Positions 7,634 to 15,862 of a stretch of DNA of 43,028 bases are shown piece by piece. A model generated the notes under the pieces. It was not told where the DNA came from, did no database searches, and was given only the letters and a program-made list of their open reading frames with translations. The position numbers and the translations under genes are program-made. The stretch spans positions 1 to 43,028 of the forward strand of contig JAKPYU010000663.1 in the NCBI GenBank assembly GCA_029568995.1, given 5' to 3'. The DNA comes from Candidatus Omnitrophota bacterium (GTDB lineage: Bacteria; Hinthialibacterota; Hinthialibacteria; Hinthialibacterales; JAKPRU01). Numbering within the stretch: position 1 is the first letter of the stretch; each line of letters starts with the position of its first letter.

Positions 7634-8638
7634 ATGGCAAAACGGCTTGTTTCTGTTTTCATGGTTGCAGTTCTGTTTCTTGGAATGGCGGTCGGAGGTT
7701 GGACCGAGGAGGCCAAGTCAGAAAAACCGCAGACCGAAAAGTCTAAAAAGACCGATGAGAAGAAATCCGTGTTGCCGAAGTTGACTAAGGACGAGATCGC
7801 CGATTTGGACGGTATCATTATCGGTGTCTCCCTCCTGACACGCACTCACCAGTTCTACCGGGATCTCGAAGCCGGGCTGAAAGCCCGAGCCAAGATGTAC
7901 AAAATCGAACTGCGCATCGACTCGGCGGAGTTCGATCCCAACCGCCAGGCGGATCAGCTGGACAACTATATTGTGCAGGGAGTGGATGCCATCCTGGTTT
8001 GCCCCTGCGACTCGCTGAGCATCGGCACAAGCATAGAGAAGATCAACAAAGCGCAAATCCCTGTATTTACAGCAGATGTGGCGTCGAAATCGGGAAAAGT
8101 GACCTGTCATATCGCCAGCGATAACGTGGCCGGTGGAAGGTTGGCTGCCAAGGCGATGGGAGAGGCATTGGGAGAGTCCGGCGGGGATATTGTGGTAATC
8201 GATCACCCGGCGGTCATGTCCGTGATTGACCGCATGAAAGGTTTCGACGAGGAAATCAAGAAATACCCGAATGTGCGCATCGTCGGGCGGAATCCCGGAT
8301 GGGGTAAACGAGATGAGGCGATGCAGGTCATGGAAAACTTCCTACAGAGCGTTCCGAATCTTGCGGGAGTGTTCGGTATCAATGATGATACAGCGCTGGG
8401 GGCATTAGCAGCGATTCAGGCCGCCGGAAAGGCCGGGAAGATCATTGTTGTGGGTTATGATGCCACCCCCGAAGCCCGTGAGAAAATCGACCAGGGGGCG
8501 ATCTACGCGGATGCAATTCAATACCCGGAAAAAATCGGCACGCTCACCATGGATGCCATTGCCTGCTATTTCGCGGACAAAAAGGTACCTAAAAGCCTTC
8601 CGGTGGAATGCGGGCTATACGGCACCAAACAGCCATAG
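7634..8638 (+). CDS. Periplasmic sugar-binding protein (ribose-binding/LacI-like fold, Peripla_BP_4)
   Basis: 334 residues with a Sec signal peptide at 1-25 (KRLVSVFMVAVLFLGMAVGG), then a Lys/Glu-rich linker to about residue 50. The body follows the RbsB pattern: IIGVSLLTRTHQFYRDLEAGLK, DNYIVQGVDAILVCPCD, PVFTADVASKSG, HIASDNVAGGRLAAKAMGE, VFGINDDTALGALAAIQAAG, VVGYDATPEAREKI. It should bind a sugar or related ligand in the periplasm for an ABC importer or a sensor. No permease or ATPase gene is adjacent, so it is an orphan here. GGAGG precedes the ATG, and the gene ends in a probable terminator hairpin. Confidence 0.88.
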   Translation: MAKRLVSVFMVAVLFLGMAVGGWTEEAKSEKPQTEKSKKTDEKKSVLPKLTKDEIADLDGIIIGVSLLTRTHQFYRDLEAGLKARAKMYKIELRIDSAEFDPNRQADQLDNYIVQGVDAILVCPCDSLSIGTSIEKINKAQIPVFTADVASKSGKVTCHIASDNVAGGRLAAKAMGEALGESGGDIVVIDHPAVMSVIDRMKGFDEEIKKYPNVRIVGRNPGWGKRDEAMQVMENFLQSVPNLAGVFGINDDTALGALAAIQAAGKAGKIIVVGYDATPEAREKIDQGAIYADAIQYPEKIGTLTMDAIACYFADKKVPKSLPVECGLYGTKQP

Positions 8639-8688
8639 GTCAATCCATCTTTTTTTCAAAATTTCTCCGATTGACCCTATGGATTTTT
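8633..8688 (+). terminator. Probable Rho-independent terminator after the sugar-binding protein gene
   Basis: Arm CCATAGGTCAATC (8633-8645) pairs with GATTGACCCTATGG (8669-8682) with one bulged C, and is followed by ATTTTT. The loop is long (23 nt) and T-rich. The stop codon TAG lies within the first arm. Confidence 0.55.
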
Positions 8689-8746
8689 GGGAACGTGTCG
8701 ATATAATATGATACGGTATATTATATTTTGCGGCGGTGTGACTTCA

Positions 8747-9253
8747 ATGGCCAACTTTCCTTTCGGATTCGGATTCATTGATAATATCCTGGCATCTCCG
8801 GTATTTGCACCGAAATGTCAGGGAAAGAATCCTTTTGGGATCGATTCCTTCTTTACCAGCTCACAGGTAGATTCCAGGCTCGTTCTTATGATCTTGGGTG
8901 GAATCACCCTTCTGAGCGTCGCCATCATCTATGGCACCTATCGGTATCAACGCTGGTGCAAGTTTAAGGAATTCGAGAACGAGATGAAGTCGCTCGACCT
9001 GAATCCCGAGCAGGAGGGTACGCTTGGGGATATGGTCCGACGGTACCAGGTCGGTGAACCGGTCCAGATTCTTTATTCCCCGAAATTGTTCGATGATATG
9101 GCGACAGCCGAAATGAAGCGGATTCTGGGAAGCCAGGGTTCCGCAGAAGCAAAACAGAAGTTTATCGACGCCATCTACAACATCCGGACCAAGACCTATC
9201 ATCCCGATTGGGCCACGGAGACTCCCAGCGAGGCCTCTTCGTATGTCCGATAG
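8747..9253 (+). CDS. Membrane-anchored protein of unknown function, possibly PilZ-N-like
   Basis: 168 residues from ATG 8747. One transmembrane segment (LVLMILGGITLLSVAIIYGTY) follows an extracytoplasmic stretch of about 45 residues. The cytoplasmic part reads FENEMKSLDLNPEQEGTLGDMVRRY, then EPVQILYSPKLFDD. That spacing of a Leu-x-x-Glu helix and a phe-asp box resembles the N-terminal region of membrane PilZ proteins, but no PilZ domain (RxxxR...D/NxSxxG) follows. TTG 8687 and ATG 8708 are alternative starts in frame; none has a strong ribosome-binding site. The PilZ-N reading is only an inference. Confidence 0.6.
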   Translation: MANFPFGFGFIDNILASPVFAPKCQGKNPFGIDSFFTSSQVDSRLVLMILGGITLLSVAIIYGTYRYQRWCKFKEFENEMKSLDLNPEQEGTLGDMVRRYQVGEPVQILYSPKLFDDMATAEMKRILGSQGSAEAKQKFIDAIYNIRTKTYHPDWATETPSEASSYVR

Positions 9254-9269
9254 GATTCCCACCTTCCCA

Positions 9270-9293
9270 GGGGAGCGGGGGCATCTTGCCCCT
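9270..9293. repeat. Dispersed palindrome, GGCATCTTGCC family, copy 1
   Basis: GGGGAGCGGGGGCATCTTGC followed by CCCT, in the gap between two convergent gene ends. Near-identical copies are at 28882 and 38491 and an inverted one at 40089. Confidence 0.7.
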
Positions 9294-9307
9294 GATGGAG
9301 GGCAATC

Positions 9308-9835
9308 TCACCCGCTCAGCCACACACGTAAAATTCCGTACGCCCAAATTCCCGCATAGCAAATCTGTTGCTGAATCCGGCTGAATGGGTCCGTTTTCCC
9401 GGCAAAGCGAAACAAAGCCAGAGTCCAAATCCCCATCATCAATTCCGAAAGCATTTCCGGCGAGAAAAGGTGACGAAACGGGTTGGTGATCGCATAAAAC
9501 GTGATGTTCTGATCCGGCGGCCAGTCATATTGGACAAACGGCATCCAGAGGGGAAGGAAAGATCCGAGGTCACCCACCAAATGCGTCGCATGACCGGCAA
9601 ACCAGCCCCACCCGCAGTCTTTTCCCCACAACCATCCGACCAATACCGAGCAGACCGCCACCGATGGGATGCTGTGCATGAAGTAGCGCCCGTACGGGGT
9701 AACCTGTAGAAGATCGTTCAGCCCTTTGTCAACAATATCCGGAACAAACGAGGCGACGACCGCCAACGGGATCGACACCTTGAAGAATCGCGCGGAAGAG
9801 GCTGCAAAAGCCAAATGACCTGGAATGGGATACAT
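9308..9835 (-). CDS. YdjM/DUF457-like inner-membrane metal-dependent hydrolase
   Basis: 175 residues from the ATG at 9835, which has AGGGGGAG five bases upstream; the frame stays open to 9886 without a better site. The motif order fits the LexA-regulated YdjM membrane hydrolase family: GHLAFA near the start, FVPDIVDKG, GRYFMHSI, then GHATHLVGDL, giving spaced His and Asp residues along several transmembrane helices. The substrate of this family is poorly known. It is followed by a small gap with a dispersed palindrome and is preceded by the palindrome pair at 9877-9960. Confidence 0.7.
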   Translation of the reverse strand: MYPIPGHLAFAASSARFFKVSIPLAVVASFVPDIVDKGLNDLLQVTPYGRYFMHSIPSVAVCSVLVGWLWGKDCGWGWFAGHATHLVGDLGSFLPLWMPFVQYDWPPDQNITFYAITNPFRHLFSPEMLSELMMGIWTLALFRFAGKTDPFSRIQQQICYAGIWAYGILRVWLSG

Positions 9836-9876
9836 CAACTCCCCCTTCTGGGGTGGGTCTGCCCATAAACGGGTAA

Positions 9877-9904
9877 GGGCAACCACGGGGGGTTGCCCCT
9901 ACGA
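9877..9904 (-). repeat. Hairpin repeat of the GTAGGGGCA...TGCCC family, inverted copy
   Basis: Read on the minus strand it is TCGTAGGGGCAACC, then a C-rich loop, then GGTTGCCC. It faces a second copy at 9933-9960. The stem positions AACC/GGTT differ from GGC/GCC in the partner, but pairing is kept in both. Confidence 0.7.
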
Positions 9905-9932
9905 ACCGATACGATCCGTACCCCCTCTGTTG

Positions 9933-9960
9933 TCGTAGGGGCAGGCCCCCGTGCCTGCCC
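9933..9960 (+). repeat. Hairpin repeat of the GTAGGGGCA...TGCCC family, direct copy
   Basis: TCGTAGGGGCAGGC, a C-rich loop, then GCCTGCCC. A further partial CCCCGTGCCTGCCC follows at about 9970-9983. On the minus strand this hairpin lies about 65 bp after the fabF stop; without a T-run it is not a canonical terminator. Confidence 0.7.
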
Positions 9961-10022
9961 GTTTATTCACCCCGTGCCTGCCCAGTCATTCGTCACAAGG
10001 CCGCACAACCATAGAACCACGT

Positions 10023-11261
10023 TCATATCTTCCGGAACACCAGCACACAGTTCTGACCGCCGAAACCGAACGAATTATTCAGGGCAACAGAGACCTTGGC
10101 TTCTCGAGCGGTGTTTGGAACGCAGTCAATCCGGCATTCCGGGTCCTGGTTGTCCAGGTTGATGGTCGGCGGGATGGTTCCATTCGAGACGGTTTTTGCA
10201 CAGACAATACTCTCAAGTGCACCCGCCGCACCCAGCAAGTGACCGGTCATGGACTTGGTGGAGCTGACGGCGATTTTTTGTGCATGTTCGCCGAACAGAG
10301 CATTGATCGCCTGGGCTTCGGCCACATCGCCCACCGGGGTTGCGGTCCCATGCGCATTGATATAGTCCACGTCTTCCGGGGAGATCTCCGCATCTCGAAG
10401 TGCCCGACGCATCGCTTCGCGTCCCCCGCGTCCTTCCGGGGCCGGTTGGGACATGTGGAAGGCGTCCGCCGTCATGCCATACCCGACGACCTCTGCATAG
10501 ACATTTGCATTTCGTTTGCGTGCATGTTCCAGTTCTTCGAGGACCAGAATCGCCGATCCTTCACCCATCAGGAATCCGTCCCGATCCTTGTCGAACGGCC
10601 TGCTGGCATGAGTCGGGTCATCATTGTAGTGCGTAGCGAGGGCTTTCATATTACCGAATCCGCTGACTCCGAGCGGAGTAATCGCGGCTTCCGTCCCCCC
10701 CGCCAGCATTAAATCGGCCTCATCCCGTCGAATCACATTCAGCGCATCGCCGATGCAGTGATTGCCTGTCGCGCAAGCCGTCACCACGGAAGTGTTCGGC
10801 CCGCGCAATCCATGACGCATGGAGATCATGCCGGAGGCCATATTGCCGATCATCATGGGGATCAAAAACGGGGAGACCCGTCTCGGCCCCTTTTCCATCA
10901 GGATTTCTTTCTGGGTTTCGAGAATCTGCAAGCCGCCGATTCCCGACCCGACAATGCTTCCGAACCGATCCAAGTCCTCCTTGTCCAATTCCAGTCCCGA
11001 ATGTTCCACAGCCAGTGTTGCCGCTACGAGAGCGAACTGGACAAACAAGTCACAACGGGCCAGGTCCTTATCGGACGGGTCCAGGTATTGATCGAGGTTC
11101 TTCACTTCGGCAGCAATTCGACAGGCGTAGTTGGTTGCATCGAAATGCGTAACCGGGCCGGCGCCGCTTCTGCCGTTGATCAGGCTTTCCCAAACGGCGT
11201 CAATGCCGATGCCCACGGGTGAAACCACCCCCAAGCCGGTAACCACAACTCGTCTTTTCAT
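10023..11261 (-). CDS. fabF: Beta-ketoacyl-ACP synthase II
   Basis: 412 residues, the usual FabF length. It condenses malonyl-ACP with acyl-ACP during fatty-acid elongation. The Cys-His-His triad is present: TACATGNHCIGDA (active Cys), NAHGTATPVGD (His) and TKSMTGHLLGAAGA (His, with the conserved Lys). The C-terminus NNSFGFGGQN is the family signature. ATG 11261 gives MKRRVVVTGLG with GGAGG five bases upstream; the frame extends to 11384 but that would read through the acpP-fabF spacer. It is the last gene of the fab operon, separated from acpP by 205 bp carrying two hairpins. Confidence 0.97.
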   Translation of the reverse strand: MKRRVVVTGLGVVSPVGIGIDAVWESLINGRSGAGPVTHFDATNYACRIAAEVKNLDQYLDPSDKDLARCDLFVQFALVAATLAVEHSGLELDKEDLDRFGSIVGSGIGGLQILETQKEILMEKGPRRVSPFLIPMMIGNMASGMISMRHGLRGPNTSVVTACATGNHCIGDALNVIRRDEADLMLAGGTEAAITPLGVSGFGNMKALATHYNDDPTHASRPFDKDRDGFLMGEGSAILVLEELEHARKRNANVYAEVVGYGMTADAFHMSQPAPEGRGGREAMRRALRDAEISPEDVDYINAHGTATPVGDVAEAQAINALFGEHAQKIAVSSTKSMTGHLLGAAGALESIVCAKTVSNGTIPPTINLDNQDPECRIDCVPNTAREAKVSVALNNSFGFGGQNCVLVFRKI

Positions 11262-11295
11262 CATTCCTCCAAAAGATCTGAAAGGTACTGATAAG

Positions 11296-11335
11296 CGAAC
11301 AGCCCGGTAAGCGTCGGGGCTTTTCGGGCTGTTCG
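11296..11335 (-). promoter_or_regulatory. Strong stem-loop between acpP and fabF (11-bp perfect stem)
   Basis: CGAACAGCCCG at 11296-11306 pairs perfectly with CGGGCTGTTCG at 11325-11335 around an 18-nt loop. It lies about 35 bp before the fabF start. There is no T-run after it in the direction of transcription, so an mRNA structure, attenuator or processing site is more likely than a simple terminator. Confidence 0.6.
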
Positions 11336-11426
11336 GATTCCATTCTATCCGTCGGAAACAGGAACCTTCAACCGGTGGTTCCAATCCGTCGAACGCTCTG
11401 CCGAACTTCGGTTTCTGACGGGTTCA

Positions 11427-11457
11427 GCCCGCATCAAGCGCAACTTGTGCCGCGGGC
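11427..11457 (-). promoter_or_regulatory. Stem-loop just downstream of acpP
   Basis: GCCCGC (11427-11432) pairs with GCGGGC (11452-11457), with an inner CAAG/CTTG stem. It begins about 10 bp after the acpP stop. No T-run follows; it could protect the 3' end of an abundant acpP transcript. Confidence 0.5.
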
Positions 11458-11466
11458 CACGTTCTC

Positions 11467-11709
11467 TTATTTCGCGGTCGCGTTTTTGATGTACGCGATG
11501 GCGTCCCCAACGGTCTGAATCTTCTCGGCCTCTTCTTCCGGAATCTCATCAATCCCGAAGTCCTCTTCGAATTTCATGACCAGTTCCACCTGGTCCAGGG
11601 AATCCGCACCGAGATCCCGCGTAAAATTCTTGTCCGGGGTGACCTCGCTGGGGTCCACCTTCAGTCGATCGACAATGATCGCTTTTACCTTTTCTTCAAT
11701 ATCACTCAC
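11467..11709 (-). CDS. acpP: Acyl carrier protein
   Basis: 80 residues, acidic. [18 protein letters not shown] carries the DSL serine that receives 4'-phosphopantetheine. It shuttles acyl chains between all Fab enzymes. The start is GTG at 11709 with AGGAGG nine bases upstream. A 96-bp gap separates it from fabG, and a hairpin lies just after the stop. ACP normally needs far higher expression than its neighbours, which makes the structured spacer to fabF worth noting. Confidence 0.97.
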   Translation of the reverse strand: MSDIEEKVKAIIVDRLKVDPSEVTPDKNFTRDLGADSLDQVELVMKFEEDFGIDEIPEEEAEKIQTVGDAIAYIKNATAK

Positions 11710-11805
11710 GGATCGATACCTCCTGATTCGAGTTATTTCTTATGAATGTTCGTGGTTCCATCAGTTCCCACGGATAATGCTGCGAAAGAGATAGAATGAC
11801 ATATC

Positions 11806-12537
11806 TCAATTTGCCAGTCCACCGTCCACCACGATAACTTGCCCGGTAATATAGCCTGCCCGCTCGGAAACCAGAAAGGCTACCAAGTCCGCAACCTCTT
11901 GCGGTTTCCCGTATCGTCCCAGGGGAATCCGGCTCATAAGGTCCTCGCGAACCTTGTCCGGCAGGTTGACGGTCATCGCGGTTTCGATGAATCCGGGCGC
12001 GACGGCATTGACCGTGATTCCTCTGCCCGCCAGCTCTTTGGCGCTTGTCTTGGTCAGTCCGATCAGCCCGGCCTTGCTGGCGGAATAGTTCGCCTGGCCG
12101 GGATTTCCCATGATCCCCACGACAGAGGAGATATTGACAATCCGTCCCCATCGCTCACGGATCATGATTCGCGCCGCTTCCTGGGTGAACAGGAACGACC
12201 CCTTCAAATTGATATTCAGAACAAAATCCCAGTCGCTCTCCTTTTGGCGAATCAGAAGGCCATCTCGTGTCACCCCGGCATTGTTGACCAGGATATCCAG
12301 GCCGCCGAACGTATCCACACAGGCTTTGACGGTTGCGGCGACATCTTCCTTGGAGGTGACATCCCCCTTGAAGCCCTTCAAATTTCCTTCGGTTCCCAGC
12401 TCGGACTCGCAGGTCTTCAGGCTTTCTTCGTCCACATCCACCACAGCGACTCGGCATCCATCGCGCAGCAAGGCTTGTGCGATCTCTTTTCCGATTCCCC
12501 GGCTTCCGCCGGTAACCAAAGCAATTCGTTGTGTCAT
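11806..12537 (-). CDS. fabG: 3-oxoacyl-ACP reductase
   Basis: 243 residues, classical short-chain dehydrogenase. TGGSRGIGKEIA binds NADPH, NNAGVTRD is the structural motif, and the Ser-Tyr-Lys catalytic set is in ISSVVGIMGNPGQANYSASKAG. The end VDGGLAN is typical of FabG. It reduces 3-ketoacyl-ACP in each elongation round. The ATG at 12537 overlaps the fabD stop by four bases (ATGA), which fixes the start despite a longer open frame to 12618. Confidence 0.97.
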   Translation of the reverse strand: MTQRIALVTGGSRGIGKEIAQALLRDGCRVAVVDVDEESLKTCESELGTEGNLKGFKGDVTSKEDVAATVKACVDTFGGLDILVNNAGVTRDGLLIRQKESDWDFVLNINLKGSFLFTQEAARIMIRERWGRIVNISSVVGIMGNPGQANYSASKAGLIGLTKTSAKELAGRGITVNAVAPGFIETAMTVNLPDKVREDLMSRIPLGRYGKPQEVADLVAFLVSERAGYITGQVIVVDGGLAN

Positions 12538-13469
12538 GAGATTGAATCTCCGTCGTTCAGAATGGAATCGAGTTCGGTCGGCGATCCGACCGAGATGCAG
12601 GGTTTTGCGGACCCGCATCCTTTTGCCAATCCGGCAAGCACTTTCCCCGGTCCGATCTCCAGGAACCGGTCACAAGGCAACTGCTCCATGGTTTCCATGG
12701 TTTTGATCCACTGGACCGGCGAATTGAGCTGTCCGGCGAGGTGTTCCCGGATCGTCTTCGGTGAGGATTCCGGTTCCCCGGTCCGATTCGAGATCCAGGG
12801 AATCTCAGGTGTTCGGATTGAGATGGATTTCAAATACTCGGCGAATTCCAGCACTCCCTCGGAGAGAAGCGGGGAATGGAACGCACCGCTGACCGGCAAG
12901 GGAATGGCCCGCCGTGCGCCACGCTCTTTGAGTATCTCGCAGATACGCTCGATGCCGCTCTTATCGCCACTGACAACCGTCTGAATCGGTGTGTTTCGGT
13001 TCGCTACCACGACCTCGCCCTGCGGAAAGACCTCTTTGCACACCTCATCCACTTGAGATCCGTCCATTCCGATCACCGCCGCCATCCCCCCCGGCCTTTT
13101 CAAACCGCAGTCGTACATGATCCGCGCACGGGTGGCGATAACGTTCAGCCCCGTCTCAAAATCCCAGGCCCCCGCCGCAAGAAGCGCGGCGTATTCGCCC
13201 GCGCTGTGTCCGGCGACCGCTACAGGCGTTATCCCGCGCTCCCCCAGATTGTGCAACAACATGGCGCTCAGTAGATAGATGCAGGGTTGCGTATAGACGG
13301 TCTTGTCCAGATCTTCTTTCGGCCCGGTCACGCAAAGCGCGCGGATATCCCGTCCGATCACCTGACCGGCCATATCCAGCCAGCCCCGGCATGAATGGGA
13401 GTCGATCCACTCGGCTCCCATGCCGACCGATTGCGATCCCTGGCCCGGAAAGAGAAATGCTGCCTTCAT
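12534..13469 (-). CDS. fabD: Malonyl-CoA:ACP transacylase
   Basis: 311 residues from ATG 13469. It loads malonate onto ACP. FPGQGSQSVGMG opens the protein, GHSAGEYAAL carries the nucleophilic serine, and SGAFHSPLL the catalytic histidine. An in-frame TTG at 13484 would add five residues (MAEEL); the ATG gives the common family start MKAAFLFPGQG. The stop overlaps the fabG start by four bases. Upstream is fabH with a small palindrome in the spacer. Confidence 0.95.
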   Translation of the reverse strand: MKAAFLFPGQGSQSVGMGAEWIDSHSCRGWLDMAGQVIGRDIRALCVTGPKEDLDKTVYTQPCIYLLSAMLLHNLGERGITPVAVAGHSAGEYAALLAAGAWDFETGLNVIATRARIMYDCGLKRPGGMAAVIGMDGSQVDEVCKEVFPQGEVVVANRNTPIQTVVSGDKSGIERICEILKERGARRAIPLPVSGAFHSPLLSEGVLEFAEYLKSISIRTPEIPWISNRTGEPESSPKTIREHLAGQLNSPVQWIKTMETMEQLPCDRFLEIGPGKVLAGLAKGCGSAKPCISVGSPTELDSILNDGDSIS

Positions 13470-13498
13470 CAGTTCTTCAGCCAATTTCCATATATTTC

Positions 13499-13517
13499 CA
13501 CAGGCTGGAAGCCTGTG
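13499..13517. repeat. Palindrome CACAGGCT/AGCCTGTG in the fabH-fabD spacer
   Basis: A perfect 8-bp inverted repeat around GGA, followed by CCACC. The word resembles a dispersed palindrome I have seen in many environmental genomes. It sits inside the operon, between fabH stop and fabD start, so it will be transcribed. Confidence 0.6.
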
Positions 13518-13537
13518 CCACCCAGATTTTCCTCACA

Positions 13538-14518
13538 TTAAAATCTCATAACCGAAGCGCCCCAAGTCAGGCCACTTCCGAACGAAACCATCAGAACGAT
13601 ATCCCCTTTGACGATTCTCCCGTCGAGAATCGCCTCATGCAAAGCAATCGGGATGGTCGCCGCGCTGGTATTGGCATATTTTTGCACGTTCACGACAAAA
13701 CGCTCCATGGGAATTTCGAGACGCTCCGAAACGCCTTCAATAATTCGAAGGTTGGCCTGATGAGGAATGAGCCATCGGATGTCATCCTTTGATAATCCAC
13801 AATGCTTCAGGCAATCCAATGCCACGGAGGTCATCACTGTGACCGCATGACGATAGACCTCCCGCCCTTTCACCTGAATATAATGATGTCCCGCATCGAT
13901 GGCCTCTCGGCTGATTGGGATACGGGAGCCGCCTGCTCTCTGGATGATCAGGTCGCCATACTGCCCATCCGCACCCAGGATCGTGTGGAGCACACCGTTG
14001 TCGGGGTCCGGCCCAATGACCGCCGCTCCCGCACCATCGCCGAACAGAACACACGTGGCGCGATCGCCCCAGTCCACCGTCTTGGTGAGCAGGTCCACAC
14101 CAATGGCGAGAATCCGTCGATATCGCCCCGATTCGACATAAGCCTGCGCGACAGAGAGCGCATAGAGAAATCCGGTGCAGGCTGCGGACAGGTCCACGGC
14201 CATGGCATTCTTGATCCCCAACCGATGCTGCACAATGCAGGCGGTTGCGGGGAAAATCTGGTCCGGTGTGATCGTCGCCACCAAGACCGCTTCGATTTCA
14301 TCCGGTGTCACACCGGCACGATCCATTGCCTCGGTCGCGGCCACGACGGCCAGATCGGATGCCGCCGTATCCGCATCCGATACCCGGCGTTCCACAACAC
14401 CGGTCCGCTCGCGAATCCATTCATCGCTGGTACTGACAATTTTCTCAAGATCTTTATTCGTTACCACTCGTTCGGGCAGGCAAATCCCCGTGCCCAGAAT
14501 CCTGGCATATTGAGACAC
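13538..14518 (-). CDS. fabH: Beta-ketoacyl-ACP synthase III
   Basis: 326 residues. It starts fatty-acid synthesis by joining acetyl-CoA to malonyl-ACP. SAACTGFLYAL has the active Cys; IPHQANLRI and YANTSAATIPIAL supply His and Asn. The N-terminus RILGTGICLPERVVTN and DEWIRERTG are typical. The start is GTG at 14518 with GGAGG upstream. It lies between plsX and fabD in the usual order. Chain-primer preference (straight or branched) cannot be read. Confidence 0.97.
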   Translation of the reverse strand: MSQYARILGTGICLPERVVTNKDLEKIVSTSDEWIRERTGVVERRVSDADTAASDLAVVAATEAMDRAGVTPDEIEAVLVATITPDQIFPATACIVQHRLGIKNAMAVDLSAACTGFLYALSVAQAYVESGRYRRILAIGVDLLTKTVDWGDRATCVLFGDGAGAAVIGPDPDNGVLHTILGADGQYGDLIIQRAGGSRIPISREAIDAGHHYIQVKGREVYRHAVTVMTSVALDCLKHCGLSKDDIRWLIPHQANLRIIEGVSERLEIPMERFVVNVQKYANTSAATIPIALHEAILDGRIVKGDIVLMVSFGSGLTWGASVMRF

Positions 14519-14645
14519 TCCGCACCTCCTGAAAAATCCTGCTCTGTTAGTCTTCCGCTCAACGTGAATTGGGCCGGACCAAGTCCGGCCCCGAATAAGG
14601 AGTCATTATTTTACAGCGTGCATCAAATTCGTCCAGAGAAACAAA

Positions 14646-15650
14646 TCAGCGCACGGCCACCGCGCTAAGCACATGCTCCAATTCTTGACGCATACTTTTT
14701 AGAAGATCGCCATGCGAGATGGTCTTCCGAGCGGTGCGGATGGCGCTGGCAAACGTCCGGGGAACCGACCGTCCATGGCCGATCAGCACCAATCCGTTCG
14801 TGCCCAGAAGCTGCGCGGCTCCATACGTGCTGTAATCGCACTGGTCGACAAACTCACCGACCAGACGGTTTTTGGTGTTTCCATTCGCCACACCTTCCGG
14901 CGGATTCTGCAGAAAATCCTTGAACATGGACAGAATCATGTCTGCCAGTCCCTCGCCGAATTTCAGCACGACATTGCCTACAAATCCGTCGCAGACAATG
15001 ACGTCCACCTTGCCGTTGGGTATGTCCACGCCCTCCACATGCCCGATATAATTCAATCCCGATGAGGCCAGCAGTGGACCGGCGGCGAACACCAGTTCAT
15101 TTCCCTTGGAATCCTCTTCGCCGATCGAGAGAAGCCCGACAGTGGGATTCTCTCGTCCCATGACTTCGCGCATGTACACCGACTGTAAGGCTGCCCATTC
15201 GAGCAGATGCTGCGGTTTGCAGTCCACCGTCGCGCCGACATCGGCCAGTAGACAGTGCCGGTTTTGTTTGGTCGGCATGAGGGTGGAGATACAGGGACGG
15301 CTGACTCCGGGCATGCAGCCCAACACAAAAAAGGCAAATGCGGTCGCAGCGCCGGAATTGCCCATGGAAATGACGATATCCCCCCGGCCTTCTTTCGCGA
15401 GCCGCATGGCGATACCGATGGAGGAATCCCGTTTCGATTTTACCGCCGAAGAGGGCGATTCGTGCATCCCGACGACCGTGGGGGCATGAACCAGTTCGCA
15501 GCCCAGTCTTTCGGCGGCGTTCTGTAGTTCCTCTTCCCGACCGACCAGAATGAGTTCCGTAAGTGGGTCTTCCTCACGAAACAGCCGGACCCCTTCGAGA
15601 ACATCCTCGGGTGCCCGATCTCCACCCATAGCGTCGATGATGATCGGCAT
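14646..15650 (-). CDS. plsX: Phosphate acyltransferase PlsX
   Basis: 334 residues, standard size. It makes acyl-phosphate from acyl-ACP for phospholipid synthesis. MPIIIDAMGGDRAPEDVLEG is the family N-terminus; GNSGAATAFAFF and VCDGFVGNVVLKF are further signatures. It follows rpmF by eight bases; a GGAG at the very end of rpmF can serve as its ribosome-binding site, suggesting translational coupling. rpmF-plsX-fabH linkage is common in bacteria. Confidence 0.97.
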   Translation of the reverse strand: MPIIIDAMGGDRAPEDVLEGVRLFREEDPLTELILVGREEELQNAAERLGCELVHAPTVVGMHESPSSAVKSKRDSSIGIAMRLAKEGRGDIVISMGNSGAATAFAFFVLGCMPGVSRPCISTLMPTKQNRHCLLADVGATVDCKPQHLLEWAALQSVYMREVMGRENPTVGLLSIGEEDSKGNELVFAAGPLLASSGLNYIGHVEGVDIPNGKVDVIVCDGFVGNVVLKFGEGLADMILSMFKDFLQNPPEGVANGNTKNRLVGEFVDQCDYSTYGAAQLLGTNGLVLIGHGRSVPRTFASAIRTARKTISHGDLLKSMRQELEHVLSAVAVR

Positions 15651-15658
15651 GAAGGTTG

Positions 15659-15838
15659 TTACTCCGAGACGGCAAAACGAACGCTACCCTTGTAATGGCC
15701 GCAATGAGGACATGCGCGATGAGGCAGATAGCTCTCGCGGCACTGGGGGCATTCCACGAGGTTGATCGCCTTCAACGCCTGATGAGAACGTCCCTGTCTG
15801 GTTCTTGCTTTCGACTTACGATGTTTGGGGTGAGCCAT
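15659..15838 (-). CDS. rpmF: 50S ribosomal protein L32
   Basis: 59 residues, placed by hand. The translation starts MAHPKHRKSKARTRQGRSHQ and contains two zinc-ribbon pairs, CPQC (30-33) and CPHC (43-46), followed by YKGSVRF. Cysteine-containing L32 is the zinc-bound form. ATG at 15838 and TAA at 15659-15661. It sits between coaD and plsX in the operon, which couples ribosome and lipid synthesis genes as in many genomes. Confidence 0.95.
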   Translation of the reverse strand: MAHPKHRKSKARTRQGRSHQALKAINLVECPQCRESYLPHRACPHCGHYKGSVRFAVSE

Positions 15839-15862
15839 GCGGCACCTCCGGTTAAGAACTTA

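Noticed and set aside
8671-8707. TTGACC and TATAAT as a promoter for the gene at 8747
   Set aside because: The two boxes are separated by 25 bp, too far for a sigma-70 promoter, and TTGACC is part of the terminator stem.
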